From: Volvox africanus
Lineage: Eukaryota > Chlorophyta > Chlorophyceae > Chlamydomonadales > Volvocaceae
Direction: 5' to 3'
Length of the DNA stretch: 64,000 nucleotides
Assembly (NCBI GenBank): GCA_030268105.1
Contig: BSDZ01000086.1
Coordinates: 248,001 to 312,000, forward strand
Below the pieces are notes generated by a model. The model worked only from the letters and a program-made list of their open reading frames with translations, was not told where the DNA came from and searched no databases. Positions 1-11,562 of the stretch are shown here, piece after piece; position 1 is the stretch's first letter; every line of letters starts with the position of its first letter. The position numbers and the translations under genes are program-made.

Positions 1-3000
1 GCTACCACTGCAGTCCCCGTTGGTGGCGGGCGGCCCCGCGCAGTCAGCGCCCAAATTGACGTCCGAGTCTGCGTAGGTTCGCAGCGGCACCGTCGGGGAG
101 AGGTGGTGGGACTTGTTTGCTGGTGCCGCAGTCGTCGTCACCGCAGTGGTGGCAGCCGGCAGAGCAGTTGCCGGCGTGGCCACATCTGCCAGGAAACGCA
201 CATCGCGAGTTCCACCTCCGCCACCAGAAGATGACGAGGTGGGGCTATCTGGCGTCACCGCTGACCCCAGCAGACCACGTGGCGGCGGCGCTGCCATATC
301 CCCGCCGCCGCTGGACTTCCGCTGCTGCTGCGGTGGTGCTGGCAGCTGCAGCGGCGGCGCCACCAGTTGCCGCGTTGCACGCATCTGTGCATCAGGGACT
401 CCAACCTCGTACAGCTTATCACTAGCCCCATTTCCGTCGCCAGCCGCACGCTTACGGGATTGGCTCCCTCCAGCGGCGCCGCCACTGCTGCCGTGCCAGG
501 CCATGGGTTTATCCTCACTGGCAGTCGCTGACAGCTCATCCAGCAGTGCAACGGTATCCATGGACAACACAGGTCTCAAGCCAGCCGCCTCAACCAACCG
601 GAGCAGCGCCTCCTGCTGCTGCCAGCGGATGCTCTGCTGCTGCTGCAGCTGCTGCTTTATCAGATGCTGCTCACGTCGCTGTAATGCCGACAGCAAAACC
701 TGATGCAGCTCCTCCACGCTGAGATCTTCAGCTGCAGCAAGCGCCGCCGCCGCTGATGCTGTCGCAGCTGCAGTAGGCGCCGTAATGAAAGGTCCAGCAT
801 TAGCACTGCATGGCCGTCGTGCTGAAGGCAGGCCCCGACCCATCGCCGGCGCATACGGCTCCTGCTCAACAAGTCGCTGTGGCCAGACAGGGCCCCAGAA
901 CATGCCACGGGGTAGGGCAGCGGTGGCAGCGGGGACGCCTGCTCCGGCCGCCGCTGCAGCACACCACGCGGCTGCTGCTGCTGGTGTTAGGGGACCATGC
1001 CAGTGCCTGGCCGAGCCATAGGCCTCTTCTACGTAACCCTGGGAAGATGGACGGCCGCAATCCTCCTCCGTCGCCGCCGATGTCGTAGTTGTGGTGGTTC
1101 CTAGGCTTTCCTCGCCAGCGCGCATAGGCGCCATCGCTTCCTCCTCCTCCGCTGCTGCTGCTGCTGCAGGACGCATGCGTTTGCCCGCCTGCCACTCCGT
1201 CGGCCGGGTACGCCGGAAGGCGCCTCTCGCCATGGTGGCTGTATACGTGGGGTCGAAGGCGATGTCGATTGGTGAGGCATTTCCACGATCAGTTCCCCGC
1301 CCAGCATTAGCCATAGGAGCTGCAGACGGACCTGCGGGTGCAGCAGCATCCAAGCTGCCACACACCTCTTCGGCCTCCAGCACCTCCGCATCCGCCTCCT
1401 CATCCGGCCTCTTCCCGACTCGGCGGCGTGTGGCGGCCAGTAGAGGCGACCCGCGGGCTTCCAACCGATCAGACGAGACCCGCGCCACCGAATCCACCTT
1501 GAACGTCGGCTCGTCACCGATTGCACCTTTACCGAGTTTGCTGCCAGCGCGAAATTCCTCAACCGGAGGGGGGCGGCGGGCAGCAGGTACGACGTGCACG
1601 ACACGCTGCTGTGATGCCACCGCCACACGCATGGGCTCTGCGGCGATCGAACCCTCCCAAATCTCCGCAGGATTGTGGTCTTCTGTTCTTGCGCGGGGAA
1701 CCAGAGCGTGGCGGGAAACAAAACGCAGCAAAAGGAATGAGCAGCACCCTGCACCGGATCAGCTATACTCTCTCAATGTATTCAACCATCCAACCTTGTC
1801 CATCCCGGTACATGATGAGGTGATGCCCAGAAGCAGGAAAACACTAATGACCCTTGGTGAACCCGACCGGACATGCCTCGGACCACGACCCCGAGTTCCA
1901 GCAGCGCAACTACTACAGGTCCCTTCATCTTCGATCCAGTCCAATTCCCCAAACCGTGTTGTGTACCAGCCGACACACCTGAACGGTTCCAGGAAGCAGG
2001 GTATCGGGTGTTGCGGTGCACTCGCGATATTGTGGGAAGTGACAGCGGCCGCTGGGCAGAGGCGATCGCACCGTCTTCCTGCAGTGTGGCCACCGCGGCG
2101 CCGTCCCAGGCTGCCATGATCTCCTCAGTCAACGCTGCTGCCTCGGGAGTCGACCAATCCAGGGCAGATGCTGTATTCGGGAGGGAGTGCGCCTTCCACA
2201 GCGCAGGCGCCAGGTGGTCCAGGTTCGGACTGCTAGACGTACGGGGCAGAGCCATTAGCGACGAGGTACCGGTGGCGCCATCCGCGCTCACCTCAGCCCT
2301 AGCCGGACGTGTGGTCGCTCGCCGTCGAACACCGGTGGGAGAAGAGGGTGCTGGCGCACTTGCAGCCATGGCGAAATCGGCACTGTCGGGCTCGTCAACT
2401 TCCAATTTTTGCTCCCCACTGCTCATGGCAAGGCGGTGTTGGCAGGTAAAGGCTTGGTGGCGGAGGTCGCGCTGGCAATGGCCAATCCCATGAGATGCCG
2501 CCATAGCGGCTTTAGCAGCCACGGGAAGAGCACCCCGGGACAGGAACTCATCGGCGCGCTTTCTGCGGGAGTCGGAGATAGCAATAGAGAGGGGGAACAG
2601 ACAGGGGGGCGCAAAAGAAGAGGAGGGTGTGAGGCGATGAACTACGAGGACAAGCTCATAAAGGTACTGGACTCCGCCTTAAGTTGGATACGGGGCGCTT
2701 GTGGGCGTACACGAACGATGTCCAGGTATCACACCTTAGTGTGACTGGCCTTCCACGGCCGCACCAAGTCACGGCATGTGCATGCATTGGTCTCAGTCCT
2801 ACAAGGTAAGTCGCACCTGTCCCGCTCGTTAAGATGGCCCATGGGTCCTTGCGTCCCGTGCTTGACAGTCGCAGTTGCTCCACTGCAATCGCCTTCGAAA
2901 CAATATTCAATACCTAACGGCGCAGCACTGCCCAGCGTTGTTCCTTTCGCGGAGAGGCCTGGGTACGGCTGCGATGGCGGCCCTTGATGTGGTTGAGGTG

Positions 3001-4135
3001 GCAACTGCCGGCTTGTTGCCTGGGTGATCTTGGCGGGCTGACGGGGACGAGGCAGCGGCTGCAGCGCGCTCTCAGTGGCTAACGGTAGTGCAGAAAACCC
3101 CGCTGGCATTGATGCAGATTTGCTGGCTGCAGCCGTGCGGTTGATCTTGTTGCGTTGACGCTCCTCCTTGAATTTTACCAGTAGCGCTGGTATGGTCGTG
3201 CCTGGCGGTGTCGACCAGAAGGGATGTGTTTGATGGATTGTTGTACGGTTTGAATCGGGGGGAGGCAAAGGCTGCACACGTACGCTGCTAGCAGTTCTCC
3301 CATCCTAAGGTTTGCATATTACCGGTATGCACAGGTCAACAATACGTCCATGAGCCGTATGAGCTCCTGGGATATTATCCAATGCGGGTGGAGCATAGGG
3401 TCCCGATGCCGGTCCGCGCCCGCCGGAACACAGACCATGAGCGCCGTGACACTTAGTGTGGACACGAAGGAGAGCAAGCGTAGATCATGAATATTACGAA
3501 GACCCTTCATGGAAACAACTTACTCAGTAGCTCTTCCCATTCGTCTTTGTAATCATCAACAGGGAAGTTGCACACGGCATCTTTGCCGTATTTGCATATG
3601 CAGGCGCGGTCGAAGACGCGTGCCGCTTCCTCCTCTGTGCTGTAATCGCCGAGCGTAACAGTCCTGCCACCATGTGAGATCTGTTGTGCAAGTCATACCA
3701 GGAGCCAGGAAGGCAGGGCGATTTTGGTTAAAAAGTAGAAAAGGTGGGCGCAGGTGACATAGGTGAACCTTCCAAGGATGTTCCCACAAACATACACATA
3801 AGGCTGGTGCATTTGTTATAAGCAGCGAACGACCAAGCTATCCGACAACATGTTCACCGGCAAAGCGCTATCGCTTCATCGGAGCTAACGGCAAGAAAAC
3901 CACGTGGGCAGCCAGACCACGGACTAGATAATTGCTACAATCACATAGAACCGTGCAGACATGTTAGAGCGATGCCAAAATGTGATTAGGAATTATCGGA
4001 AAAATTACCTGAGCCCGCCATTTGCTTGTCGGCTTATACAAAGTGACACCTTTAAAAAGCGAGTGGCGACTTGATGCCTTGGCCACAAGAGCTAACGCTT
4101 CCATTCCTCTCAAAGTCGGATAGCAGCTGATGTTC
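1..4135 (-). CDS. AP2/ERF-domain transcription factor, partial (3' end beyond window)
   Basis: A DNA-binding regulator, presumably nuclear. Six exons chain with consistent phases: 4135-4009, 3680-3524, 3366-3323, 3271-2817, 2562-1979 and 1748 to the edge, each bounded by AG/GT. The first two encode one AP2 domain of about 60 residues (FKGVTLYKP, then SKWRAQ, then GGRTVTLGDYSTEEEAARVFDRA, given here in pieces as GGRTVTLGDY and EEEAARVFDRA, ending NFPVDDY). The WRAQ, LG.Y, EEAA and NFP positions are the usual AP2 landmarks. The rest is a long tail: a Pro-rich segment, a Ser/Ala-rich segment, then an Ala/Gln-rich region with Gln runs near 600-720 and low-complexity Gly/Ser. Exon 6 stays open for 582 codons to base 1, so the stop is outside. 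If translation began at the ATG at 4104 there would be 1028 codons here, but the good acceptor at 4135 implies an upstream exon. A single AP2 domain favours ERF-like over two-repeat AP2 types. The family call is firm; the target is unknown. Confidence 0.85.
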
Positions 4136-6017
4136 CTGCAAAGTGTGTAAGTTTCTTTTCAACGTGCGCATAAAATCTCATCAATATTATGTATCAACTA
4201 AAATGCATAAATATAGCAAATATCGGCGTTATCTCTAGCTCAGTAACCGTATATACGCAGCAAGGACGTCTACCGTTGTATGTAGGACAATCGCTAAGTG
4301 ATACTTCAAGGAAATAAAATCGCGTATTCAATATGAACACTTCAAAATTGTGGCGACGTACGTGTAAATATACATCCGGTCCCTAGTTTCTTGGTAGGAC
4401 GTCATATGGCGGGAGCCATGAACTTCACCCTCCAACTTAAGCATACATATGTGCTACCAACAGCTCAAGAAGACGTACATACCTTCCGAGGATGCAAGTG
4501 GACGCGGACAAGTACGCTGCTGAAACCTTCAAGGCAGAAGCTCCAAGTTCACCGGCGCGACCGTCAACATACAATTATATACGTAAACTCTTAAGATTCT
4601 ATTGAAAATTAAAAGATGCAGAAAAGAGAGCGAGTTCGCTTCAGGCAACCTGCTCGTCTGCGGCGCAAAGCTGTAAACGACCGAATTATCCACCATTACA
4701 ACGTGGATGGATTCATGTTATCAATAATTTGTGCGCAAACTATTCGTACGCTGACAAACGAACCTTCCTCCTGCGTAAACTACGACTTATATCTCGTGTC
4801 CCCAAGCCGTACACAACTGTCGTAGCGGATGCGAGGATGGTCTTCTACCTAAAAGTTTAAGTACACTGACATAGAAAGGTTAAGTAATTATCTAGCTTCA
4901 TGCAAGTCATGCATCATTCTTAATGTGCATGTGAGACTGTTTTAGATTTGAACGTCTATGAAAGTGGCATACATAACATTTTAGGTTGCCGATCACTCAT
5001 CTTTACACCGTTTCGGCAAGGATAGGTAAGGCTTGCGTTTGGGGTTCACATGTGCGCATGCTACATTATTGTCAGTACGATATGTCTTGTACGGCACCGG
5101 AAATATGTTTAATTCTCAATGCATGACACCGTAATGATGCACGTAAGCCTACATTTGATGATTTCTAACATTCATTGGCAACATGTAGACATTTCGCATT
5201 GGTAAGCTGGATGTTGCGCAGGGCGGGAGTTGTCTGACTCTGCTGGCGTACCGCCGCCGATTTCCGAACCCGATGACATGAACAGTCATACGAGTGATGA
5301 ACAGTTACTGTAAATACAGAACATCAAACAGTACGAATGTTGCATGTCTTCGCTCACACGTCTGCGGTACCTGCGTTATCCTTTCGGTGCCCAAAACCTT
5401 TAGACAAGGGAATCGGGTTGGATGTGAGAACGGGAGAATCGGGATGGAAATAATCCTAGCAGTGGCTCCCAGGGTCTGCTTGACACATGTCGTCATGCAT
5501 ATAAACCCCAAGGTCCAGGTTCGGCTTTCTTAAGCTACTCGGCCAGCCTTCTGAAGCCTTCTTGCGCTATGCGTTTACCGGTCCTGAACCGCACGCCCTG
5601 AACCTCCATGTTTCCTCCATCGTGTATTGGAGGGTTAGGCTACCGTGGTATCGAAGTGCCTGAGGCCTACATCCTACCCCCAACACAAGGGTTGGTTAAA
5701 TGTGAACTAGATAGTTACCAACGGCCGTCGCTGGCCCGCCGACGCCTCAATAATGTAGGCACTACTTGGCAAAGGTGTATCCTGGAATGATTTTCGATTT
5801 GCTAAGTGAGATCGCTTGGGTTTGACCTGTCGCTGCCAGCAAAAAGTGATACTGGTAAAGATACAGCATACATGGAATGATTTGGGAGCTCTCCTGGCCG
5901 TTCCTGTCTGACTGGCCGACAGCGCTCGTGGCAGGCAGACACCTGCCGCGCTCATCATCGGTCGGAAACTTTGAGGTTGTCTCTTCATATTTATATTAAA
6001 TCTTCATGACGTAAAGG
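4136..6017. other. Intergenic / 5' region of the AP2/ERF gene
   Basis: AT-richer DNA between the AP2/ERF exons and the next minus-strand gene. Apart from the candidate exon at 5191-5279 I see no splice-bounded open frame that looks coding. It presumably holds the AP2 promoter and 5' UTR, but no clear TATA element was located. Confidence 0.5.
5191..5279 (-). CDS. Candidate first coding exon of the AP2/ERF gene
   Basis: An ATG at 5279 opens a Ser/Gly-rich stretch (MSSGSEIGGG...) that could end at a GT donor after 5191. It would join the exon starting at 4135 in the correct phase (2 to 1) and produce an uninterrupted frame. The donor (GTCTAC) is weak and the intron would be about 1.05 kb, so this is a suggestion only. 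The alternative start is the in-frame ATG at 4104. Confidence 0.3.
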
Positions 6018-7540
6018 TCATTGCTTCAACTGGCCCACCAAAGCTGTAATGTCCTCGGCGCCGTCATCACCATGGGTTACAGGGCGACGCAATTCGGCCG
6101 TCCATTCAACATGTATCTATGATAGTATGACATTGATTATAGACACCCTTCACAGTTACAAATGCGCGGACCATTTGAAGCATTCAATCAAAATACGGAA
6201 TATGACCCGAGATTGTGCACGTCGATTCCCTCAATATTGAAAACGCCAAATACTATCGCATTTCAAGGAGTTCATGTTGATTAATTTAATAGCGTAAGAT
6301 CTGCAATACCGCAAATGAGGCGAGGGATAAAGGAATTGCCCCATACCTTCTGAGCGCTTACGTACAGCTATTCCTAACGAAGAATGATGAAAAACTGAAC
6401 AATTGATGAATAAACGTTATACTGTACTGGAAATGCAGGATATGCTTTACCGGAAATTGAGATCCAGAAAGTTGAAATCGTAGCTTACAACTAGACGTTA
6501 AGCATGCAAAACTAAAAGATCGTATTTTATAAAGCCTCGTTAATGTAAAGTAATGTATGTGTGCATAGCAAGGTCCTTTGGTTCTTATTTGTGTTGAAAT
6601 GGCAATGTCGGCTGTATATGTAAAATATAAAACCAAAACATTGACTCTGAAATTGGGTTAGTTGTTTCATTTCAAATTCCTAAGGAGACGGCAACTTGTA
6701 TGGATAAAGTGATGTCAGTTCCTTGCGTGATATTAAATAAATAAGGGAATCTCAAAAACTTTGACATATGTTTGCTATAGTATGGATACGCGACAGAGTC
6801 TTTCAGCGTTATGTTTAGCAAGTAAGCTGTTCCCGAACCGTGAACGCGGATCAGTACACCACAAACTCACATATATACTGACATTTTACGCTATATATTT
6901 TTATGTAATATTAATTTATATTCCTGCTGGTAGCTTCATACAAAAAGCGACTGAATTCACTGCTGCACGTTGTCCTTTGCAACACAATTGTTCTTGGCCG
7001 ACACACGACAAGCACCGAAGCAAAACAACAATGAAAACACCATAAGATTACATAGAACATGTTTAAAAGCTGAAATTCTCCGTATGCTGCGTGACCTGAT
7101 ATACATACCAGTATTTGCTGACCGTACTGCGGAAACGTTTTCATTGGCGAAACCTCACACGCACATGTTGCGCGCATACGGCCGGCATCCGCAACCAGCT
7201 CAATGAAGAAGACTATTAATAAAGGGTTCGACAAACATAGTTTGATAGATAGGCAATCACAAGGTCTGACACTGGTGCGTGGTCTAGGTGAATGCAAGTC
7301 AGGCCGTCCACGGCCGTCCCAGCCCGTGCAACCTCGCGGCTGGACCGTATCCTTATAGTACTAGAATAATTCTTCTGGTTATGTCCTCTACATTCCACTT
7401 AAGTTTAAGGTCAGCCTGCGTACCGACCCATTCAGCGACATTCTAGCAAACCTCGTCTAACTTGCGATGAAAGTGTAATCGTCGGGCATGATTGCCGGCG
7501 GTCAGCAGCCGCAATACTACACGGGCAGCAGCAAGCCAAT
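6018..7540 (-). CDS. Putative multi-exon gene, unknown function (3' part)
   Basis: I do not recognise this gene. Three splice-bounded frames support it. The terminal exon 6116-6018 follows a CATAG acceptor, is 33 codons long and ends with the acidic/hydrophobic sequence DDGAEDITALVGQLKQ and TGA. An exon ending at 7109 has a consensus donor (CTG|GTATGT) and encodes the segment containing SPMKTFPQYGQQIL. Exon 7540-7452 lies between a TCTCAG acceptor and a GAG|GTTTGC donor and encodes a helix-like stretch (AAARVVLRLLTAG). Between 7350 and 7210 two frames are both open, so the internal splicing is unresolved; a frame with IRSSREVARAG is the more protein-like. The gene sits upstream of and in the same direction as the AP2/ERF gene. 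No domain or localisation signal could be named. Confidence 0.4.
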
Positions 7541-9240
7541 CTGAGAGTAGGACAAAGGTGATTACGATAACCTGTAATATTCACCATCATAGATGAATCA
7601 TCTCATGAGAACCCTTGGACATACCACCCACCCTACAGTATGTAAGGCTCATACCCGGTCTTAGTCCGTTTTATGACCAAAGGGGGTTAAGCCTGGAAAT
7701 GGACGTTGTTACCGTAGCGTGTTGACCGTAGTGTGGGCATCGTACTTTAGGTACATGCGGCAAAAGAGCTGTACATGGTAGTCGCAGTTCCGCTAGACCC
7801 GACTGAGTGTCAAACGAAATGAATACACAGGAAATAGGCGAATGCTAGGAACTGCAGCTGGGTAGAAAAGATACAGAAACTGCATCTGAGTTGTGCACAT
7901 GTTTGTGCAGTAGCCGACCGAAACTCCAGATTGAGAAAGCATATATTAGAGGCAATACTTTGTTATACTTGCCCAAAGAATGAAAAACGATGCCACTTGC
8001 CAAACTTCAGATGAGACAACAGAGTGTAACGGTCTAATGTACTCTTGCTTCACTGCTGATAAGGACATGAAGTCGTAGTCAAAACTGGGGATACCTGTGT
8101 CAATGAAACTCATATTCCAAGGGGGACAATAAAACATCGGGGGACCAAATGTTTTCGCGGGTCCTACAAAAATAGACACAACAATTCGATCATTTGCATG
8201 TAAAATAAAATTGAATAGATAGAAAGGGGACGCACTAATCAACTTTAATTTAAGCAAAGGGAAATTTTTAAAGAGGAGTGAGGAAAGGAACGCCGGTCGA
8301 CCAAAAGTATTCGCGAGGCCGACAAAAATACATGTGCCCACGGCATGACTGAGTGCCGAAAGAAATTAAAAAAGAAGAATGATAGGAACATGTCAGCAGA
8401 TGCATATTACCAGAACAGCAGCTGGGTTGTACACATGATTGTGCGGTAGGCGATCAAGACGCCTGATTGACGAAGTAATATGTTAGGGTAAAATAATCGG
8501 AATTGGTGGAACATGCCCAGAGGCAACGGAATGTAGCGGTCTAAAGTGCCCTTACTTCACGTCTGAAAGACACAAATGTTGAAACAAATACAAAAATCAA
8601 AAATTGATTTAACAATGTGAAAGGAAAGGACGATCCATGAATGAAAATTGAAGATCGACGGACAAAAATGTATTCGCGCAACTGAAAAAAGTAATAACAA
8701 CAAATGGAGATTAATTAGCTCATGCTACGAAACTGGTGCCATTTCTGTGACAGAGTGTGGCTGTGCTCTAACGGCCTGACCAAAGAAAGGTCGTTTTGAA
8801 AAACAAAGACAAGATGATCATTGCTGCCAGCGAGCGCTACTTATAGCGATCCTGAGGACACGGATCGCCGGCCTCGAGTTGTACCACTTAACGGCCGTAA
8901 GGCCCTGCGCCTTAGCTAACCCGGCTTAAGCTATGCATAGCCCACAATAGAAGGAGGATCATATGATATTTTGTGCCAGAACGGAACAACATCCTTGCGC
9001 TAGAACGGAAAAGATCAATGAGATATATGGAACGATGACCAACCGGCGTCTAGCCAGATACAACATGAAAAGGACGCAGCGCAAAGAAATTATCAAATTA
9101 CAATACCTAAGATTGCCAAAGCAATTAATGATTATCTCAGCTCAGCATCGGCAAATGTTTCGGACATAACCGATGTTCCCGAAGCCGAAATTCAGCATCT
9201 AAACCCAGTCTGCTTACAGAGATATGACGTTAAATATAAC
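7541..9240. other. AT-rich stretch without a supported gene
   Basis: Mostly filled by a diverged direct repeat (listed separately). Around 8830-8930 there is a short GC-richer patch with imperfect palindromes. It holds no exon with good splice signals. Confidence 0.4.
7781..8690. repeat. Diverged direct repeat, about three partial copies
   Basis: Similar blocks recur at about 7785-7980 and 8345-8500, both containing ACTGAGTG, then CAGCTGGGT, then a GTGCACATG/GTACACATG motif and CAGTAGCCGA/CGGTAGGCGA. A second conserved block (a GACCAAA motif, then TTCGCG, then ACAAAAAT) occurs at about 8143-8175, 8297-8332 and 8655-8690. The copies are substantially diverged with indels. The minus strand across 8341-7946 happens to be open and carries the repeat twice at protein level, but I read that as chance. 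This may be an old non-autonomous element. Confidence 0.45.
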
Positions 9241-9495
9241 CAAAGATCGAAAATAGGCCCGAAATAGGCCCGAAGGACAGCCCAAAGACCGTCGCCTTGG
9301 TCAATGGCCTGGGTGGCCGGCCCCGTCGCCCCAGTGACCGCGGGCCCCGCCCCCCACGTCACACCCGGGGTGGGGCCCGGGGGCCACTGGTGCCGTTACT
9401 GGCAGCACCGGTACCTGCAGCATGTACCTACCAGCAGCCACGTCTGTATTTTTCCATTGACTGTAGCATGCACATTCCGACCGGAACCAATAGAT

Positions 9496-9642
9496 GGACT
9501 ATAGTCGACATCGACTATAGATGCCGACTGTAGCTGACACCGTCTACAGTTAGCATGGACAATAGTTGGCATCGTACATAGACGGCAAGGACTATAGTTG
9601 GCATACACTATAGTCAATAGTCTGTAGACGGCACCACGGTAA
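9496..9642. repeat. Imperfect minisatellite, unit about 15-17 bp
   Basis: About nine degenerate units of the form CTATAGTyGrCATCGA follow each other. Several units contain the palindrome ACTATAGT, so the array can pair with itself. Another CTATAGTCATTG occurs at about 9773. No coding role is evident. Confidence 0.5.
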
Positions 9643-10656
9643 GATTACGTCTGCTGCATAATTCTTACAGGCTTTTATGTACAGTACAAGTTAATACCTT
9701 GGGCAGCGATTTGGAGCGAAAGGGGGGTTATAGACACAGAGCATGCAGTCAGTCAGCTATTAGACGAGCCATCTATAGTCATTGCGACCAGGTGTCCAGG
9801 CCCCAGGGGCTTGGGGTATAAATCAAAACAAGAATCCATAACCTTTAGTAATTAAAGAACGGGGTATTACACGGTGCCCCTCTTTGAAGCCCAAAGGCCG
9901 AGGCCAGGCCACCCTGAAGACACGTGAAGACTACCGCTGGGCACTCCCCAAGGCGTTGCAACCCGCCTGTCCAGTCCAAGACCCTGACTCACCCGAGGCT
10001 ACCCCGGCCCAGAACCGCACACCCTTTACCTCTCATACAAGGCCCCACACTCAAGCAATCTACGACGAAAGGCTAACCTACCCAACACACTCCTCGGGGC
10101 CGAGCCCCAACCAATGGGAAAACAACCCGGGATGCGAACACGGCAAGGACAACAACTCAACAAGCATTGCTCGCCCGCACGCAAGACCCTCACTTGGGTC
10201 CGGAATACATTGATTCAGCAGCCCCACTTAGATTTGTGTCAGCGAATACACCCTACAATTGTATTAACATATGCAGGAAAGCACTGGCTTTCAAGCACCG
10301 CTTAATAATCCTTTAGGTTTTCTTCTTATTAATTCTTAAATTATTAATTCTTAAATTTTTATTTCTTAAATTTTTTAAATTGGCGATGTCGACACCGCCT
10401 TACCGAGAAGGATGAAAAGGGATGAAATCGTACAGTATTGGGCATTTCCTTAAAACTTCAAATAATTACACATCCATTACGGATTTGTTAACTTATATGC
10501 TGCGTGATGGCGCGACCCGCAATGGGGTAATGATATAACACCTTGAATCACGCTTTTGCTGTTTCAGTCGCTTATTCATTATTCGCTAGCCCCTGACTAC
10601 GCCAAATTGCTTTACCAAAGTGGCTGTGTTCCTTCCTTCCACGAGGTCATCCGCAC

Positions 10657-10760
10657 CTGTAGTAGTTGGGAGCCGCAAAGGCCTCTCGAGATGTTGATAT
10701 GGTGCTTCTGCACCTGTATATTGTGCTGGTATGTAGGCCATACGTGTACGACTACTACAT
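10657..10760 (+). repeat. Dispersed repeat, inverted copy at 63522-63626
   Basis: About 100 bp around GCCGCAAAGGCCTCTCGAG matches the reverse complement of 63522-63626 at roughly 84 percent by eye. Mismatches are spread without codon periodicity, so this is more likely a transposon relic than an exon. Confidence 0.55.
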
Positions 10761-11026
10761 CATCTATATATCCTTCTCAGATCACAGCACACCGTTTCAG
10801 AGTTTGAGAGTTCGCGTTCCTTTTAAATCACATACATACAGGCACCCCGAAGGCCACAACGCCCCGTCCCTTTTTTCCCCTCCACCCTACCTTTAGTAGC
10901 ATGGTAACCCCATCCCATCCAGCCCCGCGGTGTGAGCTCGCATGTCACCTGCCTGCTGCAAGCAAGGGGACGGGGAAATTGTTCAGGCCCCGCTGCTATG
11001 CATGCCTGAGAATGCATGCTTAGCGC

Positions 11027-11437
11027 TGTTGTATATGGTACCCACGAAGGGTGGTATCAAAAGATACCGGTTGTTGTGCCAGAGCCCGATTAAGTAGAGC
11101 CGCCGACTAGGTCGTACTTAAGAACATAAGGCCTCGAACCGGGCGTGACCTTCAGAAGTCACCACTACAACCGGAGATTCAGTGAACCAGGAACCAGATG
11201 TTCCACCATTAACCATTCAGGCGGTAAATGGCCCATTCCATACAGGTTATGGAGTAACCGACAGGTTCGGATGTTTCAGGAAATCGGTTAGTATTGGTCG
11301 TCGACAGCCGAGACCAAATCCACAAATCGAATGCCAGATGGGAACATGAGACAGTTAATCTGATAATTAAATATATTATATTATAAAATAATAAACAGAT
11401 ACTTAATGAATTACCAAAATGCATTAAGGATACAACA
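11027..11437 (-). repeat. 3' LTR of the gypsy element
   Basis: Left LTR (3' in element orientation), 411 bp, with TG...CA ends. It contains a perfect small hairpin, GGTATC-AAAA-GATACC, near its outer end, present in the other LTR as GGTATC-AAAA-GATACT. Confidence 0.95.
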
Positions 11438-11456
11438 ATTGTTCCCCCTCTAGATG
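11438..11456 (-). promoter_or_regulatory. Polypurine tract of the gypsy element
   Basis: Directly inside the 3' LTR the minus strand reads TAGAGGGGGAACAAT, the expected position and composition for the plus-strand primer. Confidence 0.7.
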
Positions 11457-11562
11457 CAGCGTCCCGATGCATGAAACGAGAGCAGACAGGTTGAGGTAGG
11501 ACAGTGTCAGAGAGGTCCGTCCTTAGACTGTGCCCGCAGCCTAGCTTCATCAAGCAGGGGTT

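Larger units (their letters stand above)
9241..11021. other. Intergenic region left of the gypsy element
   Basis: Holds a very GC-rich patch at about 9295-9420 (runs of GGGCCC-type sequence), an imperfect minisatellite (9496-9642), a moderately GC-rich segment 9860-10210 without splice support, an AT-rich run at 10305-10380, and a dispersed repeat at 10657-10760. No gene is supported. Confidence 0.4.

Noticed and set aside
1091..2119. Plus-strand 342-codon open frame rich in Ala, Ser and Arg
   Set aside because: It lies opposite the AP2/ERF exons, which have correct splice phases and a domain. The plus frame has none.
7946..8341. 131-codon minus-strand frame
   Set aside because: It contains the local DNA repeat twice at protein level, is AT-driven, and has no splice or start context.
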